NCBI GenBank assembly: GCA_028715435.1
Contig: JAQURU010000038.1
Coordinates: 1-6,209, forward strand
DNA length: 6,209 nt
Origin: Minisyncoccota bacterium
Lineage (GTDB): Bacteria > Patescibacteriota > Minisyncoccia > Minisyncoccales > CG1-02-41-26
Direction of reading: 5' to 3'
A program made the translations under genes and the position numbers. Positions 1-5,074 of this stretch are shown piece by piece. The number at the start of each line of letters is the position of its first letter. Position 1 is the first letter of the stretch. The notes under the pieces were generated by a model. That model did not search any database. It was not told the origin of the DNA and saw nothing but the letters and a program-made list of their open reading frames with translations.

Positions 1-351
1 GAAAAAGAAGTCAAGGGCTATCAAGATAAACAAATTGTAGCTGGTATTTTATGGAAACGTTTGCAAGAAGACTGGCCCTTGCAAGTTGATTCCACTATCA
101 ATTATGCTTTGGGGGATTCTGGCGCTAAATTATCGCTTGATGATTTGCAATTTGATTCTCCCTATAATACATATAGAAACAATGGGTTGCCTCCAGGCCC
201 GATTTGCAACCCAGGGCTTGAAAGTATTAAAGCTGCGATATATTATCAGGACAGCCCTTATTGGTACTATTTGAGCGCTAAAAATGGCCAGACAATTTTT
301 AGCAAAACCTTTAATCAGCACGTAGCAGCTAAAGCAAAGTATTTGCGCTAA
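1..351 (+). CDS. mltG: Endolytic murein transglycosylase MltG, C-terminal part (5' truncated by window edge)
   Basis: The reading frame is open from the first base and encodes 116 residues before TAA. They match the C-terminal half of the YceG/MltG fold: an EKE element at residues 1-3, VAGILWKRL at 13-21 (family pattern VA.V..NRL), a WPLQVDSTINYALG stretch at 25-38 (family pattern MPLQ.DPT..YALG), SPYNTYRNNGLPPGPICNPG at 53-72 and SIKAA at 75-79. MltG is a membrane-anchored lytic transglycosylase that cleaves nascent peptidoglycan strands and so sets glycan length. The family's catalytic glutamate lies in the EKE region, so the window may open right at the active site. The membrane anchor and N-terminal LysM-like part are outside the window. 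The next gene, glmS, supplies amino-sugar precursor for the same polymer, and only 38 T-rich bases separate them, so cotranscription is likely. Identification is from motifs read by eye. Confidence 0.93.
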   Translation, partial: EKEVKGYQDKQIVAGILWKRLQEDWPLQVDSTINYALGDSGAKLSLDDLQFDSPYNTYRNNGLPPGPICNPGLESIKAAIYYQDSPYWYYLSAKNGQTIFSKTFNQHVAAKAKYLR

Positions 352-389
352 ATTTTTGATTTTTGCATTTTGATTTTTGATTTATTTTT

Positions 390-2198
390 ATGTGCGGGAT
401 ATTTGGATATATTGGCTCAAAGCCAGCCAGCTCTATTTTAATAGCAGGGCTGAAACGTTTGGAGTATCGGGGATATGATAGCGCTGGCATTTGCTTGGTT
501 GAAAACCAAGAGCTTTTTAATTGCAAAAGTTCTGGCAAAATTGCGGACCTAGAAAGCAAAATTTTAAATGCAAAACTGCCTCAAGCAACTTTAGGAATTG
601 GCCACACCAGATGGGCAACCCATGGGGAGCCAACTGAAATTAACGCTCATCCGCACTTTGATTGTAAAAAAGAAATTGCAGTTGTTCACAATGGTATTAT
701 TGAAAACTTTCAGGCGTTGAAAAGCTTGCTGGAAAAAGAAGGCCATATCTTTGCTTCTCAAACAGACACAGAGGTTCTTAGCCATTTAATAGAAAAGTTT
801 TATTCTGGAAATAATTTTGAGAAAGCAGTTCAAGAAGCAGTAGAGGTTTTAGAAGGCACTTTTGGTTTGGCTATTGTTTGCAATAAAGAGCAGAAAATTA
901 TTGCTGTTAAAAAAGGCTCTCCGTTAGTTTTGGGCATAGGGGACAAAGAAATATTTGTGGCTTCGGATGCGGCGGCTTTAATAAGCCACACTAAAAGAGT
1001 GATTTATTTAGAGGATAATGAAATGGCCATGTTGTCGACTGATGGATTTGCCGTGAAAAAGTTTGATGGCACAATAATTGAAAAAGAAATACAAGAATTA
1101 AAATGGTCTGTTGAGCAAATAGAAAAAGGTGGTTTTGAGCATTTTATGCTTAAAGAAATTTTTGAACAGCCCCAAGCCATTGCCAATACTTTGAGGGGCA
1201 GGCTAAGCAGCAATGGAGTGAAGTTTTCTTTTACCTTAGACCCTTGTTTTGTAAAAAGAATAATTATTTTGGCTTGTGGCACAAGCTATTATTCCGGTTT
1301 GATTGGCAAGCATATTATTGAGAGAATAACTGGAATTCCCGTTGAAGTTGATTATGCTTCGGAATTTCGGTATAGAAACCCATTAGTTAATGAGTCAGAT
1401 TTAGCAATAGTTATTTCCCAGTCAGGTGAAACAGCAGACACTTTGGGCGCTTTAAAAACTGCTAAAGCCAAAGGAGCTAAAACTATCGGCATTGTCAACG
1501 TGGTTGGCTCAACTATTGCTAGGGAGGTTGATGCTGGAATTTATTTGCACGCTGGCCCGGAAATTGGCGTTGCTTCAACCAAGGCCTTTACCTGCCAGAT
1601 AACAGCACTGATTTTACTGGCTGTTTATTTGCAGCAAAATAAAGATGATTGCTGGGTTGACCTTAACTTTTTAAGCCAATTGCAAGAATTACCAAATCAG
1701 TTGCAAGAGGTTTTGAGCCAGGCTGAAAAAGTAAAAAATATTGCTCAAATTATAAAAACATCCACTAATGCTTTATACTTGGGCCGGGGAACAAACTACC
1801 CTGTGGCTTTGGAGGGCGCATTAAAACTAAAAGAAATTTCTTATATCCACGCTGAAGGCTATCCGGCTGCTGAAATGAAGCACGGCCCGATTGCTTTAAT
1901 TGATGAAAATATGCCAGTGGTATTTTTAGCCACTAAGGATGAAACTTACGAAAAGATTTTAAGCAATATGCAAGAAGTCAAGGCCAGGAAAGGTAAAATT
2001 TTCGCTATTGTTAACAGCGATGATACTTTAGCTAAAAACTTAGCCGATGAGTTTATAGAAGTGCCCTTTGCTGTTGATTTATTATCGCCAATAATTAACG
2101 TAATTCCCTTGCAGCTTTTAGCTTATTATGTTGCTGTTTCAAAAGGCATAGACGTGGACAAGCCTCGCAATTTGGCAAAATCCGTAACCGTTGAGTAA
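390..2198 (+). CDS. glmS: Glutamine--fructose-6-phosphate aminotransferase (isomerizing), GlmS
   Basis: This gene encodes 602 aa, close to the 609 aa of the E. coli enzyme. GlmS makes glucosamine-6-phosphate from fructose-6-phosphate and glutamine, the first committed step to UDP-GlcNAc for peptidoglycan and surface glycans. The N-terminal glutaminase domain (about 1-240) begins MCGIFGYIG, with the nucleophilic Cys2 exposed after Met removal. It carries HTRWATHG (72-79), HNGIIEN (100-106) and TDTEV (125-129). Two SIS isomerase domains follow, with ACGTSYYSG (295-303), SQSGETADT (343-351) and ASTKAFT (395-401). The catalytic-loop region has Glu482 and His498 in KEISYIHAEG...KHGP, and the C-terminal LAKSVTVE supplies Lys597; these match E. 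coli Glu488, His504 and Lys603 in spacing. The start is fixed by the need for Cys at position 2. No SD precedes it, only a T-rich stretch with repeated TTTTGATTTT (352-389). That gap is too short for a glmS ribozyme. Confidence 0.98.
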   Translation: MCGIFGYIGSKPASSILIAGLKRLEYRGYDSAGICLVENQELFNCKSSGKIADLESKILNAKLPQATLGIGHTRWATHGEPTEINAHPHFDCKKEIAVVHNGIIENFQALKSLLEKEGHIFASQTDTEVLSHLIEKFYSGNNFEKAVQEAVEVLEGTFGLAIVCNKEQKIIAVKKGSPLVLGIGDKEIFVASDAAALISHTKRVIYLEDNEMAMLSTDGFAVKKFDGTIIEKEIQELKWSVEQIEKGGFEHFMLKEIFEQPQAIANTLRGRLSSNGVKFSFTLDPCFVKRIIILACGTSYYSGLIGKHIIERITGIPVEVDYASEFRYRNPLVNESDLAIVISQSGETADTLGALKTAKAKGAKTIGIVNVVGSTIAREVDAGIYLHAGPEIGVASTKAFTCQITALILLAVYLQQNKDDCWVDLNFLSQLQELPNQLQEVLSQAEKVKNIAQIIKTSTNALYLGRGTNYPVALEGALKLKEISYIHAEGYPAAEMKHGPIALIDENMPVVFLATKDETYEKILSNMQEVKARKGKIFAIVNSDDTLAKNLADEFIEVPFAVDLLSPIINVIPLQLLAYYVAVSKGIDVDKPRNLAKSVTVE

Positions 2199-2199
2199 T

Positions 2200-2682
2200 A
2201 TGGTAAAAATTTCCAAAGCGAAAAAAAATGATATTTCGCAAATAGCCCAAATTGCCAGCCAGTGCTTTTCTGGCATGCAGCCAAAAACCAAAGCTGTTAA
2301 ATGGGTGAAGTGTAATTTCAGTGCTTGGCCAAGGGCCCAGTATTTTACAGCTAAGGAAAAAAGCAAAATCCTTGGCTATATTTTATGGGTAGAAGAAGGC
2401 GGTTTTAGAAAAGAATCAGTTTGGGAGTTAGAGCAAATTGCTGTTTCTTCAGATTTTCAGGGCAGGGGAGTTGGCAGGCAATTAATTTTGCAGTCGTTGG
2501 AAAACATTAAAAAATATTTAAAAAATCGCGGGAGTGTTTTAAAATTAGTGGAAGTTACCACAGGCACAGACAACAAAGCTCAAGAGCTTTACCAAAAAAC
2601 TTTAGGGGCTAAGAAAGAAGCCACAGTGAGAAACTTTTTCCGCGGAGATGAAGTTATAATGATAGCGCGGTTTTCGAGTTAA
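2200..2682 (+). CDS. GNAT-family N-acetyltransferase (RimI-like)
   Basis: This gene encodes 160 aa from the ATG at 2200. It shows the GNAT fold in order: an N-terminal strand-helix (MVKISKAKKNDISQIAQIA), the central strand WELEQIAVSSDF (76-86), and the acetyl-CoA pyrophosphate-binding loop QGRGVG (87-92, pattern Q/RxxGxG/A). The motif B region TDNKAQELYQKTLGAKKE (123-140) follows, then the closing FRGDEVIMIARF. The fold implies transfer of acetyl from acetyl-CoA to an amine; the substrate cannot be read from sequence. The ATG lies one base after the glmS stop, so translation is probably coupled to glmS. A TTG at 2191 in the same frame, overlapping the glmS end, would add MSN. I prefer the ATG because the GNAT fold starts immediately after it; neither start has an SD. 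No terminator hairpin is visible after the stop, and the rplJ promoter begins 5 bases downstream. Co-location with glmS hints at, but does not prove, an amino-sugar or cell-wall role. Confidence 0.85.
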   Translation: MVKISKAKKNDISQIAQIASQCFSGMQPKTKAVKWVKCNFSAWPRAQYFTAKEKSKILGYILWVEEGGFRKESVWELEQIAVSSDFQGRGVGRQLILQSLENIKKYLKNRGSVLKLVEVTTGTDNKAQELYQKTLGAKKEATVRNFFRGDEVIMIARFSS

Positions 2683-2687
2683 AATTC

Positions 2688-2715
2688 TTGACAAAAGTTT
2701 TGAGTAGTGTATATT
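2688..2715 (+). promoter_or_regulatory. Promoter of the rplJ-rplL operon
   Basis: A perfect TTGACA -35 box (2688-2693) is followed after 16 bases by TATATT (2710-2715), a good -10 match to sigma-70-type promoters. Transcription would start near 2722, just ahead of the structured leader. The -35 box begins 5 bases after the stop codon of the acetyltransferase gene. Confidence 0.8.
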
Positions 2716-2720
2716 TAAGT

Positions 2721-2812
2721 TAAATCCGTAGACAACAGGCAAAAAAGTAAGGCCTGTTTTAAGGAGACAAAGTTATTTGTTTTACTTGCTGCGGAAACGC
2801 AGATTTTTATTT
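2721..2812 (+). promoter_or_regulatory. Ribosomal protein L10 leader with putative attenuator hairpin
   Basis: Inner stem ACAGGC (2735-2740) pairs with GCCTGT (2752-2757). An outer stem TCC (2725-2727) pairs with GGA (2763-2765). Between the stems lie the internal-loop strands GTAGACA and TTTAA. The CCGTAGACAACAGG string resembles the conserved CCGAAGACAGCAGG core of the L10-binding leader known upstream of rplJ in Firmicutes. Downstream, CTGCG (2789-2793) and CGCAG (2798-2802) form a hairpin closed by a GAAA tetraloop. Five T follow (2804-2808), ending 4 bases before the rplJ ATG, as in an intrinsic terminator. The segment 2725-2735 can instead pair with 2786-2795 (TTGCTGCGGA) through ten pairs, including one G-U, with A2732 bulged. 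That would disrupt the terminator hairpin. The likely logic is that excess L10 binds the first structure and releases the terminator. The family match is from memory of the consensus and the switching is inferred. Confidence 0.65.
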
Positions 2813-3334
2813 ATGCCAAAAACAAAAGAACAAAAACAAGAAATTATAAAGGACTTGCAAGATAAAGTTGCAAAGCAAAAGTCCAGCGTGTTTGTTGATT
2901 TTGGCGCCTCTCCAGCCAAAAAGATTTTTCAGTTTAGAGACGAGCTCAAACAAGCGGGCTGCTTGATGCAGGTGGTTAAAAAAAGCTTGCTGGAAAAGGT
3001 TTTAGAGGCAGCCAAGGAAACAGAGGTTTTAGAAAAAATTAAAACCATGAAAGGCCAAATGGCAATTATATTCGGGTTTACTGATGAAGTTAGCCCAGCT
3101 AAAATTTCTTATGAGAATTCAAAAAAGAACGACCAGATAACAATATTAGCTGGCACTTTAGGGCAAGAATTTTTAGAGCAAGGTAGGGTAATGGAACTAG
3201 CCAAATTGCCAAGCAAGCCAGAATTGATGGGCAAATTATTGGGCAGCATGCAAGCACCTGTTTCTAATTTCGTGTATGTATTAAATGGAAACATTAAAGG
3301 TCTAATAACGATTTTGTCTAAGATAAAACAATAA
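2813..3334 (+). CDS. rplJ: 50S ribosomal protein L10
   Basis: This gene encodes 173 aa, the usual L10 size. L10 binds the 23S rRNA stalk base (with L11) and carries L7/L12 dimers, forming the GTPase-associated stalk. The N-terminal RNA-binding domain begins MPKTKEQKQEIIKDLQDKV, with SSVFVDFGASPAKKIFQFRDEL at 24-45 and MQVVKKSLLEKVL at 52-64. The middle region has KGQMAIIFGFTDEVSPAK (80-97). The C-terminal KLPSKPELMGKLLGSMQAPV (131-150) leads into the long helix (about 150-173) that docks L7/L12. The ATG at 2813 is chosen because it gives the standard N-terminus. A TTG at 2777, 10 bases after an AAGGAG (2761-2766), is in frame and would add 12 basic/aromatic residues, but it would translate through the attenuator hairpin, and AAGGAG overlaps the leader's proposed outer stem. 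No SD lies close to 2813. The gene pairs with rplL 4 bases downstream. Confidence 0.96.
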   Translation: MPKTKEQKQEIIKDLQDKVAKQKSSVFVDFGASPAKKIFQFRDELKQAGCLMQVVKKSLLEKVLEAAKETEVLEKIKTMKGQMAIIFGFTDEVSPAKISYENSKKNDQITILAGTLGQEFLEQGRVMELAKLPSKPELMGKLLGSMQAPVSNFVYVLNGNIKGLITILSKIKQ

Positions 3335-3338
3335 AAAT

Positions 3339-3752
3339 ATGGCAGAAGAAAAAGAAAAAATTGAAGTTCCAGCCAAGTTCAAAAAATTGGTTGAAGAAAT
3401 CGAGCAAATGTCGGTTATTGATTTAGCTGAGCTAGTTAAAGTTTTAGAAGAAAAGTTCGGCGTGTCAGCTGCTCCAGCAGTGGCCGCTCCAACAGCCGCT
3501 CCAGCACCAGCAGGTGAAGCCGCTGAAGAAAAAACAGCATTTAATGTTGTTTTAACCGGAGTGGGGGATAAGAAAATTGATGTTATTAAAGTTTTGCGCG
3601 ATATAACCCAAACTGGCTTGAAAGAAGCCAAAGATATGGTTGATGCTGCAGAAAAAGCTCCTCAAACTGTGAAAGAAGGAGTGAAAAAAGAGGAAGCTGA
3701 GGATATGAAAAAGAAATTTGAAGCCGCCGGCGCTAAAGTTGAGCTTAAATAA
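3339..3752 (+). CDS. rplL: 50S ribosomal protein L7/L12
   Basis: This gene encodes 137 aa, somewhat longer than the roughly 120-aa norm because of a charged N-terminal extension (MAEEKEKIEVPAKF). The dimerisation domain that docks on L10 spans about 14-43 (LVEEIEQMSVIDLAELVKVL, then EEKFGV). An Ala/Pro-rich flexible hinge runs about 44-60. The globular C-terminal domain (about 65-137) contains EKTAFNVVLTGVGDKKIDVI, then KVLRD, TGLKEAKDMVD (92-102) and the closing GAKVELK. This domain recruits and stimulates translational GTPases such as EF-Tu and EF-G. In the usual GATGLGLKEAK segment this protein has DITQTGLKEAK, so the first conserved glycine pair is altered while the helix and length are kept. 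The start follows the rplJ stop by 4 bases and has no SD, so translation is probably coupled. The gene is followed by a terminator rather than rpoB, so the stalk operon stands alone here. Confidence 0.97.
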   Translation: MAEEKEKIEVPAKFKKLVEEIEQMSVIDLAELVKVLEEKFGVSAAPAVAAPTAAPAPAGEAAEEKTAFNVVLTGVGDKKIDVIKVLRDITQTGLKEAKDMVDAAEKAPQTVKEGVKKEEAEDMKKKFEAAGAKVELK

Positions 3753-3774
3753 CCAATAACTAACAGTTAATAGC

Positions 3775-3803
3775 AAAACGCTCTTGCAATAAGGGCGTTT
3801 TGA
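3775..3803 (+). terminator. Intrinsic terminator after rplL
   Basis: AAAACGCTCTT (3775-3785) pairs with AAGGGCGTTTT (3791-3801) as an 11-bp stem with one G-U pair and the 5-base loop GCAAT. The T-run is part of the stem's 3' arm, and an A-run mirrors it upstream, so it could also work on the opposite strand. It starts 22 bases after the rplL stop codon. Confidence 0.85.
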
Positions 3804-3811
3804 GTTATAAT
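3784..3811 (+). promoter_or_regulatory. Promoter of the toxin-antitoxin pair, near-leaderless
   Basis: TATAAT (3806-3811) is a perfect -10 box. The best -35 candidate is TTGCAA (3784-3789, 4 of 6 consensus bases, 16-base spacer), which lies in the loop and arm of the preceding terminator hairpin. The start codon at 3822 is only 10 bases past the -10, so transcription starting near 3818 would give an mRNA with almost no 5' leader. This fits the absence of an SD. Confidence 0.65.
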
Positions 3812-3821
3812 TGATAAAAAT

Positions 3822-4016
3822 ATGAACGGAGCAACAATAATCAAAAAAAATAAAAATATTTCTGCTTTTTCTGGCATTAGTTTATTGCAAAAAAAAGCTA
3901 TTTTTTTAGATGAAATTTTAAATTTTATTGAAGAAAAGTCTTTTGGCTATTTAATGGAGGAAACAGAAAAAGAAAAAAATATTTCACTTAATAAAGCCAG
4001 AAAGCAGATAAAATAA
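3822..4016 (+). CDS. Putative antitoxin of a type II toxin-antitoxin pair
   Basis: This is a 64-aa, lysine- and glutamate-rich protein with no recognised DNA-binding motif that I can name. After a polar N-terminus (MNGATIIKKNKNISAFSGIS), a predicted helix covers about 21-38 (LLQKKAIFLDEILNFIEE). A second charged helix covers about 41-62 (FGYLMEETEKEKNIS, then LNKARKQIK). The antitoxin role is inferred from position: its TAA is immediately followed, with no gap, by the ATG of a RelE/ParE-type toxin. Size and a helical, toxin-wrapping C-terminus are typical of such antitoxins. The unit has its own -10 box just ahead and a terminator behind, and is visibly more AT-rich than neighbouring genes, which suits a mobile or independently acquired cassette. 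It could also be an unrelated small helical protein, but the tandem arrangement makes that less likely. There is no SD; the ATG is the first start after TATAAT. Confidence 0.7.
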   Translation: MNGATIIKKNKNISAFSGISLLQKKAIFLDEILNFIEEKSFGYLMEETEKEKNISLNKARKQIK

Positions 4017-4295
4017 ATGGAAATTTTATTCAAGCCAAGTTTTATTAAAGATTTTAAAAAACTTTTAGGCCAGATTAAAATTAAAGTTGAAAAAGTTTGT
4101 TTTATTGATTTCCCAAAAGCGAAAAATTTTTCTGATGAAATTTTAAAAATTTATTCAATAAAATCTTTAACTGGATTTTCAGGATATTATAGAATACGCA
4201 TAGGGGATTATCGAATCGGATTTAAAGCAGAACAGGAGAAAGTTATTTTTATGCGAGTTTTGCACAGAAAGGATATCTATAAATTTTTTCCTTGA
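4017..4295 (+). CDS. RelE/ParE-family toxin (putative ribosome-dependent mRNA interferase)
   Basis: This gene encodes 92 aa, the usual size for the family. The N-terminus MEILFKPSFIKDFKKL (strand then helix) and the C-terminal half carry the family signature: LTGFSGYYRIRIGDYRIGF (51-69), then KVIFMRVLHRKDIYKFF (75-91). Arg59/Arg61, Arg80/Arg84 and Tyr88 occupy places where RelE enzymes have their catalytic arginines and tyrosine, which favours mRNA cleavage on the ribosome over ParE-like gyrase poisoning. Activity is not shown by sequence alone. The start codon abuts the antitoxin stop (TAA then ATG), which fits translational coupling and antitoxin-first production. The gene ends in TGA, confirming that TGA is a stop in this organism. 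Expression would be repressed by the antitoxin-toxin complex in most such systems; I see no clear operator palindrome at the promoter. Confidence 0.87.
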   Translation: MEILFKPSFIKDFKKLLGQIKIKVEKVCFIDFPKAKNFSDEILKIYSIKSLTGFSGYYRIRIGDYRIGFKAEQEKVIFMRVLHRKDIYKFFP

Positions 4296-4319
4296 TACAT
4301 TCAATATTTTAATTTGTGG

Positions 4320-4349
4320 CCCCGCCTTTTCTAAAAGGGCGGGGTTTTG
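4320..4349 (+). terminator. Strong intrinsic terminator after the toxin gene
   Basis: CCCCGCC (4320-4326) pairs with GGCGGGG (4338-4344). The stem extends inward by a G-U pair and T-A pairs between TTTT and AAAA, leaving a tiny loop. TTTTGTGTTGT follows. It is the most GC-rich local segment in an AT-rich intergenic region. Confidence 0.92.
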
Positions 4350-4361
4350 TGTTGTAAAATA

Positions 4362-4401
4362 TTGACAGAAGGTAATTTTTATGGTAGTGTATTGGCATAA
4401 T
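4362..4401 (+). promoter_or_regulatory. Promoter region of the membrane/exported protein operon
   Basis: A perfect TTGACA (4362-4367) lies just past the terminator. At 17 bases there is TAGTGT (4385-4390) preceded by TGG, an extended -10 pattern but a weak hexamer. A better hexamer is CATAAT (4396-4401), also preceded by TGG, but it sits 28 bases from the TTGACA and has no clear -35 of its own. Use of CATAAT would place the start near 4408, at the base of the hairpin described next. Which of the two is used cannot be decided from sequence. Confidence 0.55.
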
Positions 4402-4406
4402 GTTAT

Positions 4407-4462
4407 TTGACAACTAAATATATTTGTTGGTTTGTGAACGGTCACAACCTTTTAGTTGTCAA
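4407..4462 (+). promoter_or_regulatory. Long nested inverted repeat in the 5' leader (hairpin or operator)
   Basis: TTGACAACTAAA (4407-4418) is perfectly complementary to TTTAGTTGTCAA (4451-4462). Inside it, GGTT-GTGA (4429-4437, T4433 bulged) pairs with TCACAACC (4442-4449) around an ACGG loop. The interior junction is asymmetric: about 10 unpaired bases on the left and one on the right. No T-run follows, so it is not a terminator. It lies 31 bases before the start codon of the membrane protein gene and could be a 5' mRNA stabiliser, a regulatory RNA element or a protein-binding operator. Confidence 0.75.
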
Positions 4463-4478
4463 GATATAAGTTTATTTC

Positions 4479-4485
4479 AGGGAGG
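4479..4485 (+). promoter_or_regulatory. Strong Shine-Dalgarno site of the membrane protein gene
   Basis: AGGGAGG lies 8 bases before the ATG at 4494, near-ideal spacing. It fixes this start and stands out because none of the six complete genes upstream has a recognisable SD at its start. Confidence 0.9.
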
Positions 4486-4493
4486 AATTTAAA

Positions 4494-5060
4494 ATGCAAG
4501 AAGAAAGACAAGAAGAGGAAAAAAAACAAGAAGTAATAATAGAAGGAGAATGGCGTCAGGCGGATGGGCAAAAACAACCAGAACCAAAGAAAAAAGGTAG
4601 AAGATGGATCTGGATGGTCATCATTATTGCCCTCGTAATAACAGCATCATTAATTTGTGTTGAATTGTTCTGGCCAGAAAAAACGCTCGTAATTGTTTAT
4701 TTAGTAGAGCCAGTCAATGAGTCAAGCGTCCAAGGCCCTCTTACTAGGGTTAAATTTTCTACGGATGAAAAAATTAAGCCCTCAGAACTAACTACCTTGT
4801 CAGTCAAGAATAGCGAAGGGAGAGATTTTGTTGGCAACTTTTCTGATCCTAAAAAAAAGGTAAAGGAATTTTACTGGACACCGGATAGCCCGCTAAAGGC
4901 TGGAATTTACAACGTAGAAGTGAACGGAAAGAATGTTTGGACACGAACGTTTTCTTTCACGGTGTTTGAGGTGGAAAAGATTAATCCACCCAAAACACCA
5001 GCGTCAGCTCAACCGTCAACACCGGCGGGCTTGAACCCGAGCCGTGATACAATTCTCTAA
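4494..5060 (+). CDS. Single-pass membrane protein with extracytoplasmic Ig-like domain
   Basis: This gene encodes 188 aa. Residues 1-37 are highly charged (Glu/Gln-rich, then a KKKGRR cluster). One hydrophobic helix spans about 38-60 (WIWMVIIIALVITASLICVE, then LFW). The positive charges before the helix predict cytoplasmic N-terminus and exterior C-terminus. Residues about 66-160 look like a bacterial Ig-like beta-sandwich of the Big_5/SbsA type: VEPVNESSVQGPLTRVKFS (71-89), KPSELTTLSVKNSEG (95-109), FYWTPDSPLKAGIYNVEVNG (126-145) and WTRTFSFTVFEVE (149-161). Such domains usually serve as structural or adhesive modules outside the membrane. A Pro/Ala/Ser/Thr-rich tail (about 165-188) has the look of a linker or wall-spanning stretch. 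No sortase motif or enzyme signature is visible. The start is secured by a strong SD. The gene lies 14 bases ahead of an exported coiled-coil protein, so the two probably act together at the cell surface; their function is unknown. Confidence 0.85.
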   Translation: MQEERQEEEKKQEVIIEGEWRQADGQKQPEPKKKGRRWIWMVIIIALVITASLICVELFWPEKTLVIVYLVEPVNESSVQGPLTRVKFSTDEKIKPSELTTLSVKNSEGRDFVGNFSDPKKKVKEFYWTPDSPLKAGIYNVEVNGKNVWTRTFSFTVFEVEKINPPKTPASAQPSTPAGLNPSRDTIL

Positions 5061-5067
5061 AGGGAGG
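5061..5067 (+). promoter_or_regulatory. Strong Shine-Dalgarno site of the exported coiled-coil gene
   Basis: AGGGAGG begins directly after the TAA of the upstream gene and sits 7 bases before the ATG at 5075. It is the same heptamer as at 4479-4485, so both cistrons of this operon are independently well initiated. Confidence 0.9.
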
Positions 5068-5074
5068 CTATGAA

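Noticed and set aside
352..385. Short repeats of TTTTGATTTT between mltG and glmS
   Set aside because: Low-complexity T-rich sequence; no regular period and no sign of a mobile or regulatory repeat.
352..389. glmS ribozyme/riboswitch upstream of glmS
   Set aside because: Only 38 bases separate mltG and glmS, all T-rich with no stem structure. The ribozyme needs well over 100 bases and is not there.
2191..2199. TTG start for the acetyltransferase overlapping the glmS stop
   Set aside because: Possible, but it adds only MSN, has no SD, and the ATG at 2200 begins the conserved fold directly. Kept as an alternative in the gene entry.
3302..3631. 109-codon open frame on the minus strand over rplL
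   Set aside because: Shadow of the Ala-rich hinge and charged regions of rplL; no domain and no initiation signal.
4407..4412. TTGACA inside the inverted repeat as a -35 box
   Set aside because: At 16-18 bases downstream there is only GT-rich sequence with no -10 resemblance; the hexamer is better explained as part of the 12-bp repeat.
4179..4445. 88-codon minus-strand frame across the toxin end and the intergenic region
   Set aside because: It runs through the terminator and promoter elements and overlaps the toxin; the product looks non-protein-like.
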